From Methylobacterium persicinum (GTDB lineage Bacteria > Pseudomonadota > Alphaproteobacteria > Rhizobiales > Beijerinckiaceae): DNA of 64,000 bases. The translations under genes and the position numbers were made by a program. The notes beneath the pieces are model-generated. The model was not told the origin of the DNA and ran no database searches. It saw only the letters and a program-made list of their open reading frames with translations. Where the stretch lies: assembly GCF_022179525.1 (NCBI RefSeq), contig NZ_BPQX01000037.1:62001-126000 (forward strand), in the 5' to 3' direction. Below, one piece after another: positions 47,489 to 55,679 of this stretch (position 1 is its first letter; each line of letters begins with the position of its first letter).

Positions 47489-50400
47489 TCGGCGGCCTCC
47501 CCGAGGAGGGCGTCGGCGGGCAACGCGTTGCGGCGGCTCACCCACAGGCCCCGGTCCCGGGCCTCGTCGAACCGGTCGAGGATCGCCCGGGTGGCGGCGG
47601 GGTTGGCAGCGCGCAGGCGGTCGAACACCTCCGGGTCGGCGATCCAGGCGGCATAGAGGGTTTCGAACCCGGCATCGGTGACGGCGTCGCTGCCGGCGGC
47701 GAGGACGAACACCGCGTCGAGCCCCTGGGCCAGTTCCTGCGCCCCGCGATAGCCGTGGCGCAGTTGCGCGGCGATCCAGCGCGGATCGGCGAGACGACCG
47801 CGGATCAGCCTGGCGGCGTCCTCCCGGGCGGTGCGGGCCTTCGGGCGTTCGGGCTGCGACACGTCGAGGCTGTAGAGGGCTGGCTTGGCCCCCGTGAGGG
47901 TCGCGGCGGCGGCGAAGCCCCCCATCGCGTCCACGGCGGCGTCGCCATCGAAAAGGTCCCGTTCGACGACATCGAAGGCGTGGGCGTAGGCATCCGCCTC
48001 CGCGACGCGCCGGCCGAAGCCCGCATCCGGCCCCTCCCGGTCACCGTAGGCGTAGTCGCTCGCCGCGAGATAGGCCCGGCCGAGGTCGCCCCGGCCCTCC
48101 CAGTCCCCGTCGAGGGCGAGCGACGCGGTGCCTGCGCCGTAGCGGCCGGGCGCCGCGCCGTAGACCCGGGCGGCGGCCTCGCCCCGGCGGGCGGCGGCGG
48201 CGAGCGGGTTGTCCTCCGCCTCCTCGTCCCGGACGGCGACGGCCCGGACGGCCCGGTCCAACAGCGCTAGCGTGTCGGGGAAGGTGTCGCGGAAGGCGCC
48301 GGAGACCCGCACCGTCACATCGACCCGCGGCCGGTCGAGGACGGCGAGCGGCAGCACCTCGAAGCCGGTGACGCGGGTGCTGGCATGGTCCCAGACCGGC
48401 CGGACGCCCATCAGCGCCAGGGCGTGGGCGACATCCTCGCCCCCGGTGCGCAGGGTCGGCGAGGCCCAAAGGTCCATGACGATCCGCGCCGGATAGGCGC
48501 CCTCGTCCTGCAGGTAGCGGGTCACGACCGCCGCGGCGGCCTTCTCGCCGAGCAGGGTCGCGGCCCGGCTCGGGATCGCCCGGGGGTCGAGGGTGGTGAG
48601 GTTTCGCCCGGTCGGCATCACGTCGAGGCGCCCGCGGGATGGCGAGCCGGCGGGGCCGGGGGGCACGAAGCGCCCGTCGAGGGCCGCGAGCAGCCCAACC
48701 CGCTCGCCCTCGGCGCAGGCCCGCACGGACTCGGGGGCCTCCTCCGGCGCCCGGCCGAAGACGTGCAGCCCGTCGCGGAACGCAGTCTCGCCGAGGTCGC
48801 AGAGATGCGCGTCGAGGGCGCTCAGGGCGTCCTCCATCGGCGTGTCGGGGGCGATGCCGGCCCCGGCGAGCAGCCCGTGGCCCTCCGCCTCCTCAAGGAT
48901 GGCGGCGGCGAGCAGCTTGGCCCGGCGGGGGTCGAGCACCGTCGCAGCGGAATATTCCTCGACCAGTTCCCGTAGCCGGGCCGTCTCCGGCGGCAGGCCG
49001 GCGCGGGCGATGGTCGGAGTCAGGTGGCCGAGGGCGACGCCGCCGAGGCGCCGCTTCAGCGGGGCCGCCTCGCCGGGATCGTCGACGATGAACGGGTAGA
49101 CCACCGGCAGGCCGCCGACGCACAGCGCCGGCCAGCAGCCCGGCGACAGGGCGACCGCCTTGCCCGGCAGCCATTCGGCAGTGCCATGGGTGCCGAGCTG
49201 GACCAGGACGTCGAAGTGCAGGCGCAGGCCGAGATGAAAGGCGAGGTAGGCATGGGTCGGTACCTGGTCAGGGTCATGGTAGCCGGCCTTCCTATCGGCA
49301 TCCCGGCCCCGGTCGGGCTGGAGGAACAGGGCGCAGGGGGCGAAACCCTCTCCCACCCTCTCCCTCATCCTGAGGTGCGGCGCAGCCTCCTCGAAGGAGG
49401 GCTCCAGGGATCGCGAAGCCCTCTGGAGCCCTCCTTCGAGGCCCGCTGACGCGGGCACCTCGGGATGAGGGGGAATGGTGCAAGGGGCGCAGGGGGCGTC
49501 CCTCTCCCCACCTCGCGGGGAGCGTTGCCCTGTTTCCAGTCCCGTCTTTGCGAGCGGAGCGAAGCAATCCAGGGATCCGCCACGGTTCGAAACCGTCCCG
49601 CTGCCCTGGGGTGCTTCGCTGATGTGCGCAATGACGGGGAGGGCGTCAGGGCTCGCCGGGGTTTCGCGATGGCCCGCGGAATGAGCGGGGAGAGGGGACT
49701 CGTATCCCCCCACCATGCGGAAACGGAACGCGCCGTCGCGGCAGGTGGGGTCGTCCTCCGGGGCGCCCCAGGCGTCGGACAGGGCGGTACGGGCCACCTC
49801 CGGCAGGGTGGCGAGCCATGCCGTGTAGTCGTCGAGGGGCACCGCGAAGGCGGGCTCGCCTTCGGTCAGCGACGTCATCGGGTCATGCGGCAGCGGCGCG
49901 GCGGGGTAGCCGGCCGCCGCGAGGTCGGCGAAGACGGCGCGGGCGCTCTCGGGCGTGTCGAGCCCCACGGCGAATCCAGCCCGGCCACCCCGGGCCGGGT
50001 AATCGGACATCACCACCGCGACCCGCCGCTCAGCCGCCGGAAGGGCGGCGAGCCGCAGCCAGCCGCAGGCCCGCTCAGCCAGCGCCGCGATGCCCGCCGC
50101 GAACGGCACCAGCCGCCGCTCGGCGAAGCCCGCCACCTCCGGCGCCTCCTCCTTGAAGGCGATCGGAAATCCCGAGAGGCGCCCGTCGAATTCCGGCAGG
50201 GCCACCTGCATGGCGAGGTCGGAGGCCCCGAGCCCCCGGGCCGAGGCCGCCCAGGCGTCCCGGGGGGATCCCACGGTGAACGCCTGCAGCACCGGGCACT
50301 CAGCCCGGTCGAGGACGAAGCCGGCATCGTCCCGGGCCGAGAAGGCGGTGGCGGCGATCACAATGTCCGGCCGCCGCGCCGCCAGGGCGTCCTTCACCGC

Positions 50401-51408
50401 GGCGACGGCCTCGGGGTCTTTGAGACTCGACACGGCGAGCACCAGCACGCCGACGCCGCGCTCGCGCAGGGCTATGGCCAGGGCCTCGAACGGGGCGGTA
50501 TCCCCGCCGAGGATGGCCGAGCGATAGACAAGGAGGAGGGCGAGGGGGTGTACGCTTTCCTCCGCACCGCCGATGGGATCGGTGCGCAGTCCCGTTGCCC
50601 CTGCCGATCCCACCCGCACCCTCATCCTGAGGTGCTGCGAAGCAGCCTCGAAGGAGGGCTCCAGGGGGCTCTGCGATCCTGGGAGCCCTCCTTCGAGGCC
50701 CACTGGGGTGGGCACCTCAGGATGAGGAAAGCGGACGGGATGAGTGTCGCAATGATCCCAGCTGTGGGGCGAGGTACCCTGCAGAGCATTGGGGGAAGGG
50801 TAAGGAAGTTCGAGCGGAACGGCGCTCGCGCCCGCCGCCAGCGCCACGTCCAGCCCGACCGGCCCGCAGCCGGAGCACCACGCGAAACCCCGCGGCAAGG
50901 GAACCGCCGGCTCCACTCTCCCGCCTGCACCAATGCGTTCCGCGAGCAGCCGCAGCATCCGGCGCAGGTTCTCCGGCCCGCCGGCGCGGAAATAGCCGTC
51001 GAGGCTGTCGGCCAGGGCGGCGTCCGTCGAGAAATCCGCGAGCCGCGGGTCCGGCCGGTCGTCACCTGGCAGCACCGCCAGCACCACCCCGTGGGCTCGC
51101 GCCACCTGGGCGCAGCGTTCGATGCCGTAGCGCCAGTAGTCGAGGCCACCGAGGCAGCGAATCACCACGGCCCGGGCCCTGGCGATGACCTTCTCGACGT
51201 AGAGATCGACCGAGAGCGGGTGCCGCAGCTTGGCGAGCTTGGCCAGCCGCAGTGACGGCAAGCCGGCCTCTGTCCCGTGGGCGCGGGCGAGGCCGGCGAG
51301 GTCGCTGTCGGTGAAGGACAGGATCACGAGGTCGCCCGGCTCCTGGCCGAGATCCACCGCCGCCTCGCCCTCGTCGAGGGAGACCGTGTCGACGCGCAGG
51401 AGGTGCAT
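47485..51408 (-). CDS. cobN: Cobaltochelatase subunit CobN, with in-frame inserts
   Basis: The large subunit of the ATP-dependent cobalt chelatase (CobNST); 1307 residues. Conserved parts include LGTHGTAEWLPGKAVALS, VYPFIVDDPGEA and, near the end, YRGAQELAQGLDAVF. Two blocks interrupt the family sequence: residues about 201-280 (family C piece, then family A) and about 567-690 (family B, a possible C fragment, then family A). Both keep the frame, so the family part is about 1100 residues. Downstream of cobW by 44 bp and coupled to cobG by ATGA. Whether the protein is still active cannot be seen. Confidence 0.94.
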   Translation of the reverse strand: MHLLRVDTVSLDEGEAAVDLGQEPGDLVILSFTDSDLAGLARAHGTEAGLPSLRLAKLAKLRHPLSVDLYVEKVIARARAVVIRCLGGLDYWRYGIERCAQVARAHGVVLAVLPGDDRPDPRLADFSTDAALADSLDGYFRAGGPENLRRMLRLLAERIGAGGRVEPAVPLPRGFAWCSGCGPVGLDVALAAGASAVPLELPYPSPNALQGTSPHSWDHCDTHPVRFPHPEVPTPVGLEGGLPGSQSPLEPSFEAASQHLRMRVRVGSAGATGLRTDPIGGAEESVHPLALLLVYRSAILGGDTAPFEALAIALRERGVGVLVLAVSSLKDPEAVAAVKDALAARRPDIVIAATAFSARDDAGFVLDRAECPVLQAFTVGSPRDAWAASARGLGASDLAMQVALPEFDGRLSGFPIAFKEEAPEVAGFAERRLVPFAAGIAALAERACGWLRLAALPAAERRVAVVMSDYPARGGRAGFAVGLDTPESARAVFADLAAAGYPAAPLPHDPMTSLTEGEPAFAVPLDDYTAWLATLPEVARTALSDAWGAPEDDPTCRDGAFRFRMVGGYESPLPAHSAGHRETPASPDALPVIAHISEAPQGSGTVSNRGGSLDCFAPLAKTGLETGQRSPRGGERDAPCAPCTIPPHPEVPASAGLEGGLQRASRSLEPSFEEAAPHLRMRERVGEGFAPCALFLQPDRGRDADRKAGYHDPDQVPTHAYLAFHLGLRLHFDVLVQLGTHGTAEWLPGKAVALSPGCWPALCVGGLPVVYPFIVDDPGEAAPLKRRLGGVALGHLTPTIARAGLPPETARLRELVEEYSAATVLDPRRAKLLAAAILEEAEGHGLLAGAGIAPDTPMEDALSALDAHLCDLGETAFRDGLHVFGRAPEEAPESVRACAEGERVGLLAALDGRFVPPGPAGSPSRGRLDVMPTGRNLTTLDPRAIPSRAATLLGEKAAAAVVTRYLQDEGAYPARIVMDLWASPTLRTGGEDVAHALALMGVRPVWDHASTRVTGFEVLPLAVLDRPRVDVTVRVSGAFRDTFPDTLALLDRAVRAVAVRDEEAEDNPLAAAARRGEAAARVYGAAPGRYGAGTASLALDGDWEGRGDLGRAYLAASDYAYGDREGPDAGFGRRVAEADAYAHAFDVVERDLFDGDAAVDAMGGFAAAATLTGAKPALYSLDVSQPERPKARTAREDAARLIRGRLADPRWIAAQLRHGYRGAQELAQGLDAVFVLAAGSDAVTDAGFETLYAAWIADPEVFDRLRAANPAATRAILDRFDEARDRGLWVSRRNALPADALLGEAAE
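49362..49471. repeat. Palindromic element, family A, inside cobN
   Basis: Arms CCCTCATCCTGAGGTG and CACCTCGGGATGAGGG, with inner GAAGGAGGGCTCCAGGGATC and CTGGAGCCCTCCTTCGAGG. Encodes CobN residues about 646-682 in frame. Confidence 0.9.
49543..49636. repeat. Palindromic element, family B, inside cobN
   Basis: Arms CGTCTTTGCGAGCGGAGCG and the decayed CGCTGATGTGCGCAATGACG, middle AAGCAATCCAGGGATCC. Encodes CobN residues about 591-622 in frame. Between it and the family A copy, 49498-49530 resembles a family C piece. Confidence 0.85.
50619..50727. repeat. Palindromic element, family A, inside cobN, second copy
   Basis: Arms CCTCATCCTGAGGTG and CACCTCAGGATGAGG, inner GCCTCGAAGGAGGGCTCCAG and CTGGGAGCCCTCCTTCGAGG. 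Encodes CobN residues about 228-264 in frame. Confidence 0.9.
50762..50800. repeat. Family C fragment inside cobN
   Basis: GGGGCGAGGTACCCTGCAGA and the following GCATTGGGGGAAGGG resemble the left part of the family C copy at 43790-43830. It encodes CobN residues about 203-216. Confidence 0.6.
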
Positions 51409-51452
51409 GGCGCGTCCCCCTCAGCCGGCGCGCGGCGTGGCCGGCGCGGGGC

Positions 51453-52487
51453 TCATCCCGCCAGCGCCCGGGCGACTTCGTCCCGGTCGAACCCCTTCAG
51501 GCCGATCACCACCAGGCGGCCGTCCCGGGCCTCGCCCGTGCGCCACGGCCGGTCGAAGTGGTGGGAGACCCGGCGGCCGACGCCCTGCACCACGAGGCGC
51601 ATCGGCTTACCCTCGACCTCGACGAAGCCCTTGATGCGCAGGACGCCTTCGGTTTCCGCCGCCTTCTCGACCCGGGCGGCGAGATCGCCGGCCGTCACGG
51701 CAGGGCGGACGGGGAGGGCCACCGTCTCGAAGTCGTCATGGTCGTGGTCCTCGCCCTCGCCGTGGTGCGAGGGGCGGTTGTCGAGGTCGTCCTCCGCCGC
51801 CGCCCCGAGGCCGAGGAGAACGCGGGCGTCGATGGCGCCGTGCTGCGTCTCCACCACCTTCACGGCCCGGGGCAGGTGGCCTTCCACGTCGGCCCGGACC
51901 CTGGCGAGGGCCTCGGCATCGAGCAGGTCGGCCTTGTTGAGGACCACGAGGTCGGCGCAGAGCAACTGGTCCTCGAACACCTCTTCCAGGGGGTTGTCGT
52001 GATCGACGGAGGTGTCGGCGGCGCGCTGGGCGGCCAAGGCCTCAGGATCCTCGGCGAAGGCCCCGGATGCCACCGCCGGACCGTCCACCACCGCCACGAC
52101 GCCGTCGACGGTCACCCGTGAGCGGATGGCCGGCCACTGGAACGCCTGGACGAGGGGCTTCGGCAGAGCGAGGCCGGAGGTCTCGATCAGGATGTGCTCC
52201 GGGGGCTCGGCCCGGCTCAGCAGGGTTTCGAGGGCCGGCACGAAATCGTCGGCCACGGTGCAGCAGATGCAGCCATTCGGCAGCTCGACGATGGACTCCT
52301 CGGTGCAGCCCTCGACGCCGCAGGCGGCCAGGAACGAGCGGTCGAAACCGACATCGCCGAACTCGTTGACGAGGATCGCAAGGCGTCGGCCCCCGGCGTT
52401 CTCGACCACGTGGCGGACGAGCGTCGTCTTCCCGGCGCCGAGGAAGCCGGTCACGATCGTGCAGGGGATCTTCGCGACGATGGTCAT
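51453..52487 (-). CDS. cobW: CobW-type GTPase metallochaperone
   Basis: 344 residues. P-loop GFLGAGKTT at 14-22, the metal-binding CxCC motif (Cys73, Cys75, Cys76) in NGCICC, the NKADLLDA guanine-specificity motif and a His/Asp-rich stretch, HHGEGEDHDHDD, before the CobW C-terminal domain. Proposed to deliver cobalt to the chelatase. Begins by overlapping the DUF1636 stop as ATGA, in a riboswitch-controlled run. Confidence 0.95.
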   Translation of the reverse strand: MTIVAKIPCTIVTGFLGAGKTTLVRHVVENAGGRRLAILVNEFGDVGFDRSFLAACGVEGCTEESIVELPNGCICCTVADDFVPALETLLSRAEPPEHILIETSGLALPKPLVQAFQWPAIRSRVTVDGVVAVVDGPAVASGAFAEDPEALAAQRAADTSVDHDNPLEEVFEDQLLCADLVVLNKADLLDAEALARVRADVEGHLPRAVKVVETQHGAIDARVLLGLGAAAEDDLDNRPSHHGEGEDHDHDDFETVALPVRPAVTAGDLAARVEKAAETEGVLRIKGFVEVEGKPMRLVVQGVGRRVSHHFDRPWRTGEARDGRLVVIGLKGFDRDEVARALAG

Positions 52488-52861
52488 TCGGCGGCCTCGG
52501 GCACGGGTGGGAAGGGGGGAATGCGGGCGATCACGCCCGAGCGGAACGCCTTCGGGCGCTCCCGCCAGGGCACGATGCCGTCGGATGTACCCGAATAGGC
52601 GCCGACGCCCTCAAGGATGATGCTTGCCGCCTCGGCGGGGTCGAGGTCCCCGTAGACGTAGGTCCAGCGGCCCGGCGAGGCCACGGCGACGGTGCAGGGT
52701 CGCTTGCAGACGGAGAGGCACTCCACCGGCTCGACCCGCAACCCGCCAGCCCGCTTCGCGATCTCCTCGTGGAGCCTCGCTCCGGCGCGGGGACCCTCAG
52801 GGTCGTCGCCCTCCCGCCGGCAGGTGGTGCAGACGTAGAGGACGGTCTCGGCCTCAGGCAT
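52484..52861 (-). CDS. DUF1636 metal-binding (2Fe-2S ferredoxin-like) protein
   Basis: 125 residues with Cys11, Cys14, Cys48, Cys52 and Cys56 in CTTCRREG and CLSVCKRPC, a pattern like thioredoxin-fold [2Fe-2S] proteins. DUF1636 proteins occur mainly in cobalamin and cobalt-uptake clusters, which fits the position between cbtA and cobW; the exact role is undefined. It overlaps cbtA by eight bases. Confidence 0.88.
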   Translation of the reverse strand: MPEAETVLYVCTTCRREGDDPEGPRAGARLHEEIAKRAGGLRVEPVECLSVCKRPCTVAVASPGRWTYVYGDLDPAEAASIILEGVGAYSGTSDGIVPWRERPKAFRSGVIARIPPFPPVPEAAE

Positions 52862-53579
52862 GCCGGCGCCCCGCGGAGCCGAAGTTCTGCCACGCCCAGC
52901 CGAAGCCGAGCCCGATCATCGCCCAGAACACCACGCCGATGGCCAGGGACCGGGCGGCGAACTGCGCTGCCAGGGCCGCGGGGAGTTCTGAACTGCCAGA
53001 AGGCGGCGGAGGCGCGCCGACCACGTGCGGGGCCACGATCAGCACGAGCCCTCCCAGGATCGCGATGAAGGAGCGCCGCACGCCGATCAGGTAGAGCCCC
53101 ATGCCGGTGGCGGCGGCGGTCATCACCCACCACGCCTGCCGGGCGAGGAGGGGGGCCGCTTCCTGACCCGGCAACTCGGGCGGAAGGCCGAGGGCCGGGG
53201 CCAGGGCGACGCTGGCGAAGCCCGCGAGGGCGAAGGCGAGGCCGGTCTGGAGCGTCGGCTCGCGCCCGCAGGCCAGGAGCACCGCGCCGAGGATCAGCGC
53301 CCAGCCCACGCCGCCGACGAGGGTAGCGAGGCCGGTGAAGGCCATGCGCTGGAAGCCCGGCGCCGGCTGCCATTCGGGCGCGGCGTCGGGGGCGGCGTGG
53401 TCGTGGCCGGAATGGGCTAGCACGATCGGCAGCGCCTGGGCCGCATGGCCCGGCGCGGGAGTCTCGTAGCGCTCGGCCTCGACGATCAGCGGCGAGGTTA
53501 AGGCGAGTTCGAGCCCCGTGGCGACGACGGCCGCGAGGAAGCCGGCGGCCAGAGCCGCCGACAAAAGCCGGAGAATCAT
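52854..53579 (-). CDS. cbtA: Cobalt transporter subunit CbtA
   Basis: 241 residues with about six hydrophobic segments, the CbtA family. The N-terminal LLSAALAAGFLAAVVATGLEL is the first helix; a His-containing loop, HSGHDHA, follows at about 57-63. CbtA works with CbtB as a proposed B12-regulated inner-membrane cobalt transporter. Downstream of cbtB by 16 bp. Confidence 0.92.
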   Translation of the reverse strand: MILRLLSAALAAGFLAAVVATGLELALTSPLIVEAERYETPAPGHAAQALPIVLAHSGHDHAAPDAAPEWQPAPGFQRMAFTGLATLVGGVGWALILGAVLLACGREPTLQTGLAFALAGFASVALAPALGLPPELPGQEAAPLLARQAWWVMTAAATGMGLYLIGVRRSFIAILGGLVLIVAPHVVGAPPPPSGSSELPAALAAQFAARSLAIGVVFWAMIGLGFGWAWQNFGSAGRRHA

Positions 53580-53595
53580 TCCTGGCGCGCTGGCG

Positions 53596-53778
53596 TCAGT
53601 GGCAGGGGAAGTTCTGGGCGTGCCGGAAATCGTGCGCCGCGTTGTGGAGCGCGATGGCCGGAGAGAAGCCCGCCATGAAGATCAGGCCGAGGCCGAGGAA
53701 GGTCGCCAGGGCAGCCGCCATCAGGCGCTCGTTGGCGCGGACGGCGACGGGGGCGAGGGTCGTGGTCTGCGTCGTCAT
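53596..53778 (-). CDS. cbtB: Cobalt transporter subunit CbtB
   Basis: A 60-residue protein, one membrane helix at about 19-41 followed by a His-rich tail with His45, His49, His53 and His60 in HNAAHDFRHAQNFPCH, as in CbtB, where the tail is thought to bind cobalt. The ATG at 53778 has GGAGG seven bases upstream. It is the first gene after the cobalamin riboswitch; a longer upward open frame passes through the riboswitch and is not coding. Confidence 0.94.
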   Translation of the reverse strand: MTTQTTTLAPVAVRANERLMAAALATFLGLGLIFMAGFSPAIALHNAAHDFRHAQNFPCH

Positions 53779-53821
53779 GGCTGTCCTCCAGCCGCCCCAC
53801 CGGCGGCGTTGCGAAGTGTCA

Positions 53822-53989
53822 GGATGACGGCAGGTCTCCTGGCTCGCGGCTCGGCGCGCCCGCCGCCTTCCCGGATCGCTCCGGTGGCTGCTGGCGGGCG
53901 CTCGCCGCTCACAGTTGCGGGGGCAGCCGCGGGTTCGGGTTCCCCCCTCACCGCGTTCCCTTTTCACCCCTTGCGGGGCACCGTCATCC
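53822..53989 (-). promoter_or_regulatory. Cobalamin riboswitch
   Basis: On the minus strand the closing helix P1 is perfect over nine bases: GGATGACGG (53989-53981) with CCGTCATCC (53830-53822). Between are the conserved features GGGAACGCGGTG, GCTGCCCCCGCAACTGTGA and the B12 box AGCCAGGAGACCTGCC. Binding of cobalamin should switch off cbtB and, by read-through, the whole run to cobJ. A GCCGCC/GGCGGC hairpin at 53791-53807 lies directly next to the cbtB ribosome-binding site, which suggests control of translation initiation. Confidence 0.97.
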
Positions 53990-54050
53990 GCCCTGTGTAC
54001 CCGGACTCGGGCCCCCGCACAACGGCCGGGCCGCTTGATCGCTCCACCGG

Positions 54051-55679
54051 TCAGGGGGCAATGATGCAATGCTGCGCCGCCCGGGCCGGAAGCACGAGCC
54101 GCAGGTTGGTCCCGGAGACGGGATCGGACTGTCCCAGCGGGGCGACGTCCCGGTGCGCCCCGTCGAACCCGAAGCGGGCTAGCCGTGACGCGGGGAGCGG
54201 CCGGTCCAGGGCGATCTCGACCGGTTGGGCCGTCTCGGACCGGTTGATCAGCACGAGGTGCAGGCGGGGGCCATCCAAGCCGGCCCGGGCCGTGAGGGCG
54301 CCCGGCCGCGACACCTCAGTGGGAAAGTCCTGGTCCGGGAAGCGCCCACCCTTGCCGTCGAAGTTCCGGTAGAGGCGGAAGGCTGCGCCGAGCCAGCTGC
54401 CGAGGGCACCCCAATGGGCCGCCAGGAGCATGTCGGGACGGGCGAAACGCGCCAACGCGTCGGCCAGGGCGAGGCCTGAGGCCAGTTGGCCCGCCCCGCC
54501 GTAATTGTACTCGGTGATGGCGATCCGGGTACCGGGGAACGTGTCCCGCGTCAGCCGCTCCAGGCTCGGGAGGAGGGGCAGGGCAAGGCCTCCCGCCATC
54601 GCCACGGGCAGGGCGCGGGAGACCCAGCTTGCCTCCCGGAATCCGGGTTCGGAGAGGGACCGCGGCGCGTCCAGAAGGCGCCCGGCGAGGGCCGGATCCT
54701 CGGTGCGGTAGAGGGTGCCCTTTTCGCTGAACGGGTACCAATGCACGTCGAGGGCATCGAGGAGGCGCAGGCCCTCCCGCTCCGAAGCCGCCCGGAAGGC
54801 GGCGAGGTAGGCGGCGAGGAAGCTGCCGTGGTGCCGGTACTCCTCCCAGTCCGGCGCGTTCTGAAGGCTCGCCATACCCGTGACGCCCCAGCTCGCCGGC
54901 CCGATCACCCAGGCGCCGGGGTCTATCTGCTTGATGGTCCGCGCCGCCTTGAGGGAGCGCGCGATGAGATCGCCGATCCGCACCGGCGCGTGCACCAGCC
55001 GGGGGTGCTGCGTGGCCCAGAGGCCGGGCTCGTTGTCGAGGATGTACCCGCGGATTCCGGATGTGTTGGAGGCCGTGCCGTAGGTCGCCACCAGCCGCGC
55101 CAGCAGGTGCGGGATGTCGGCCACATTCGGGTCCACCGGGTCCCCCGCCGCCCGACGCCCTTCCCATGACACGGGGACGAAGCGTGCGGACGGGGCGCCC
55201 TGCTCCGGCGGCACGGGGCCGTCCTTGTCCGCCGCGACGAAACCGGCCAGCGGCAGGGTCACGAGGCTTCGGGCGCCCATTCCCATCGACGCGCGATGCG
55301 TCGCCGCGATCACCGCGAGGGGCACGCCCCGCTCAGCGGGCGGGACGCCGATCGTGTCGGCCAGGAAGTCTCCGTTGGCGTGCTGCCAGTCCTTGCCGGC
55401 GTTGCAGGCGTTATTGGTCCAGTTGTACGTCGTGGCGAAGTTGCCGCCGAAGCGCCGGAGGGTCACGCCCGCTTCCCGGTCGAGGTCGGCGGAGGGCGGC
55501 CCGCCGTCGAGGGTGCCGATCTCGCCGGAGCCGAAGATCAGCGGGCTCACCGGGACCGGCGTTCCCCCGTTTCGCACCCGCACCCGCGCCACGATCCCCG
55601 GGGCTGCGGGTGTGGCCCAGGGCGCCGCGAATGCCGTTGCCCCGGCCCCCGCGATCACCGTCCGGCGCGTCAGCCTCAC
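54051..55679 (-). CDS. Glycoside hydrolase family 44-like, Tat-exported
   Basis: 542 residues from a GTG at 55679. A twin-arginine signal, RLTRRTVIAGAGATAFAA, precedes a cleavage site near residue 22. The catalytic domain resembles GH44 (endoglucanase/xyloglucanase): RRFGGNFATTYNWTNN, the acid/base Glu217 in LDNEPGLW and nucleophile Glu390 in ITEYNYGG. GTGA overlap with the upstream GT2 gene and location in an EPS locus suggest it trims or degrades the polymer rather than plant glucan. Substrate is inference. Its 3' end lies only about 60 bp from the riboswitch. Confidence 0.82.
   Translation of the reverse strand: MRLTRRTVIAGAGATAFAAPWATPAAPGIVARVRVRNGGTPVPVSPLIFGSGEIGTLDGGPPSADLDREAGVTLRRFGGNFATTYNWTNNACNAGKDWQHANGDFLADTIGVPPAERGVPLAVIAATHRASMGMGARSLVTLPLAGFVAADKDGPVPPEQGAPSARFVPVSWEGRRAAGDPVDPNVADIPHLLARLVATYGTASNTSGIRGYILDNEPGLWATQHPRLVHAPVRIGDLIARSLKAARTIKQIDPGAWVIGPASWGVTGMASLQNAPDWEEYRHHGSFLAAYLAAFRAASEREGLRLLDALDVHWYPFSEKGTLYRTEDPALAGRLLDAPRSLSEPGFREASWVSRALPVAMAGGLALPLLPSLERLTRDTFPGTRIAITEYNYGGAGQLASGLALADALARFARPDMLLAAHWGALGSWLGAAFRLYRNFDGKGGRFPDQDFPTEVSRPGALTARAGLDGPRLHLVLINRSETAQPVEIALDRPLPASRLARFGFDGAHRDVAPLGQSDPVSGTNLRLVLPARAAQHCIIAP

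Noticed and set aside
46172-51408. cobG and cobN as pseudogenes
   Set aside because: Despite the repeat-derived inserts both frames stay open from end to end, the stop-start overlaps are kept, and the catalytic cysteines of CobG are present.
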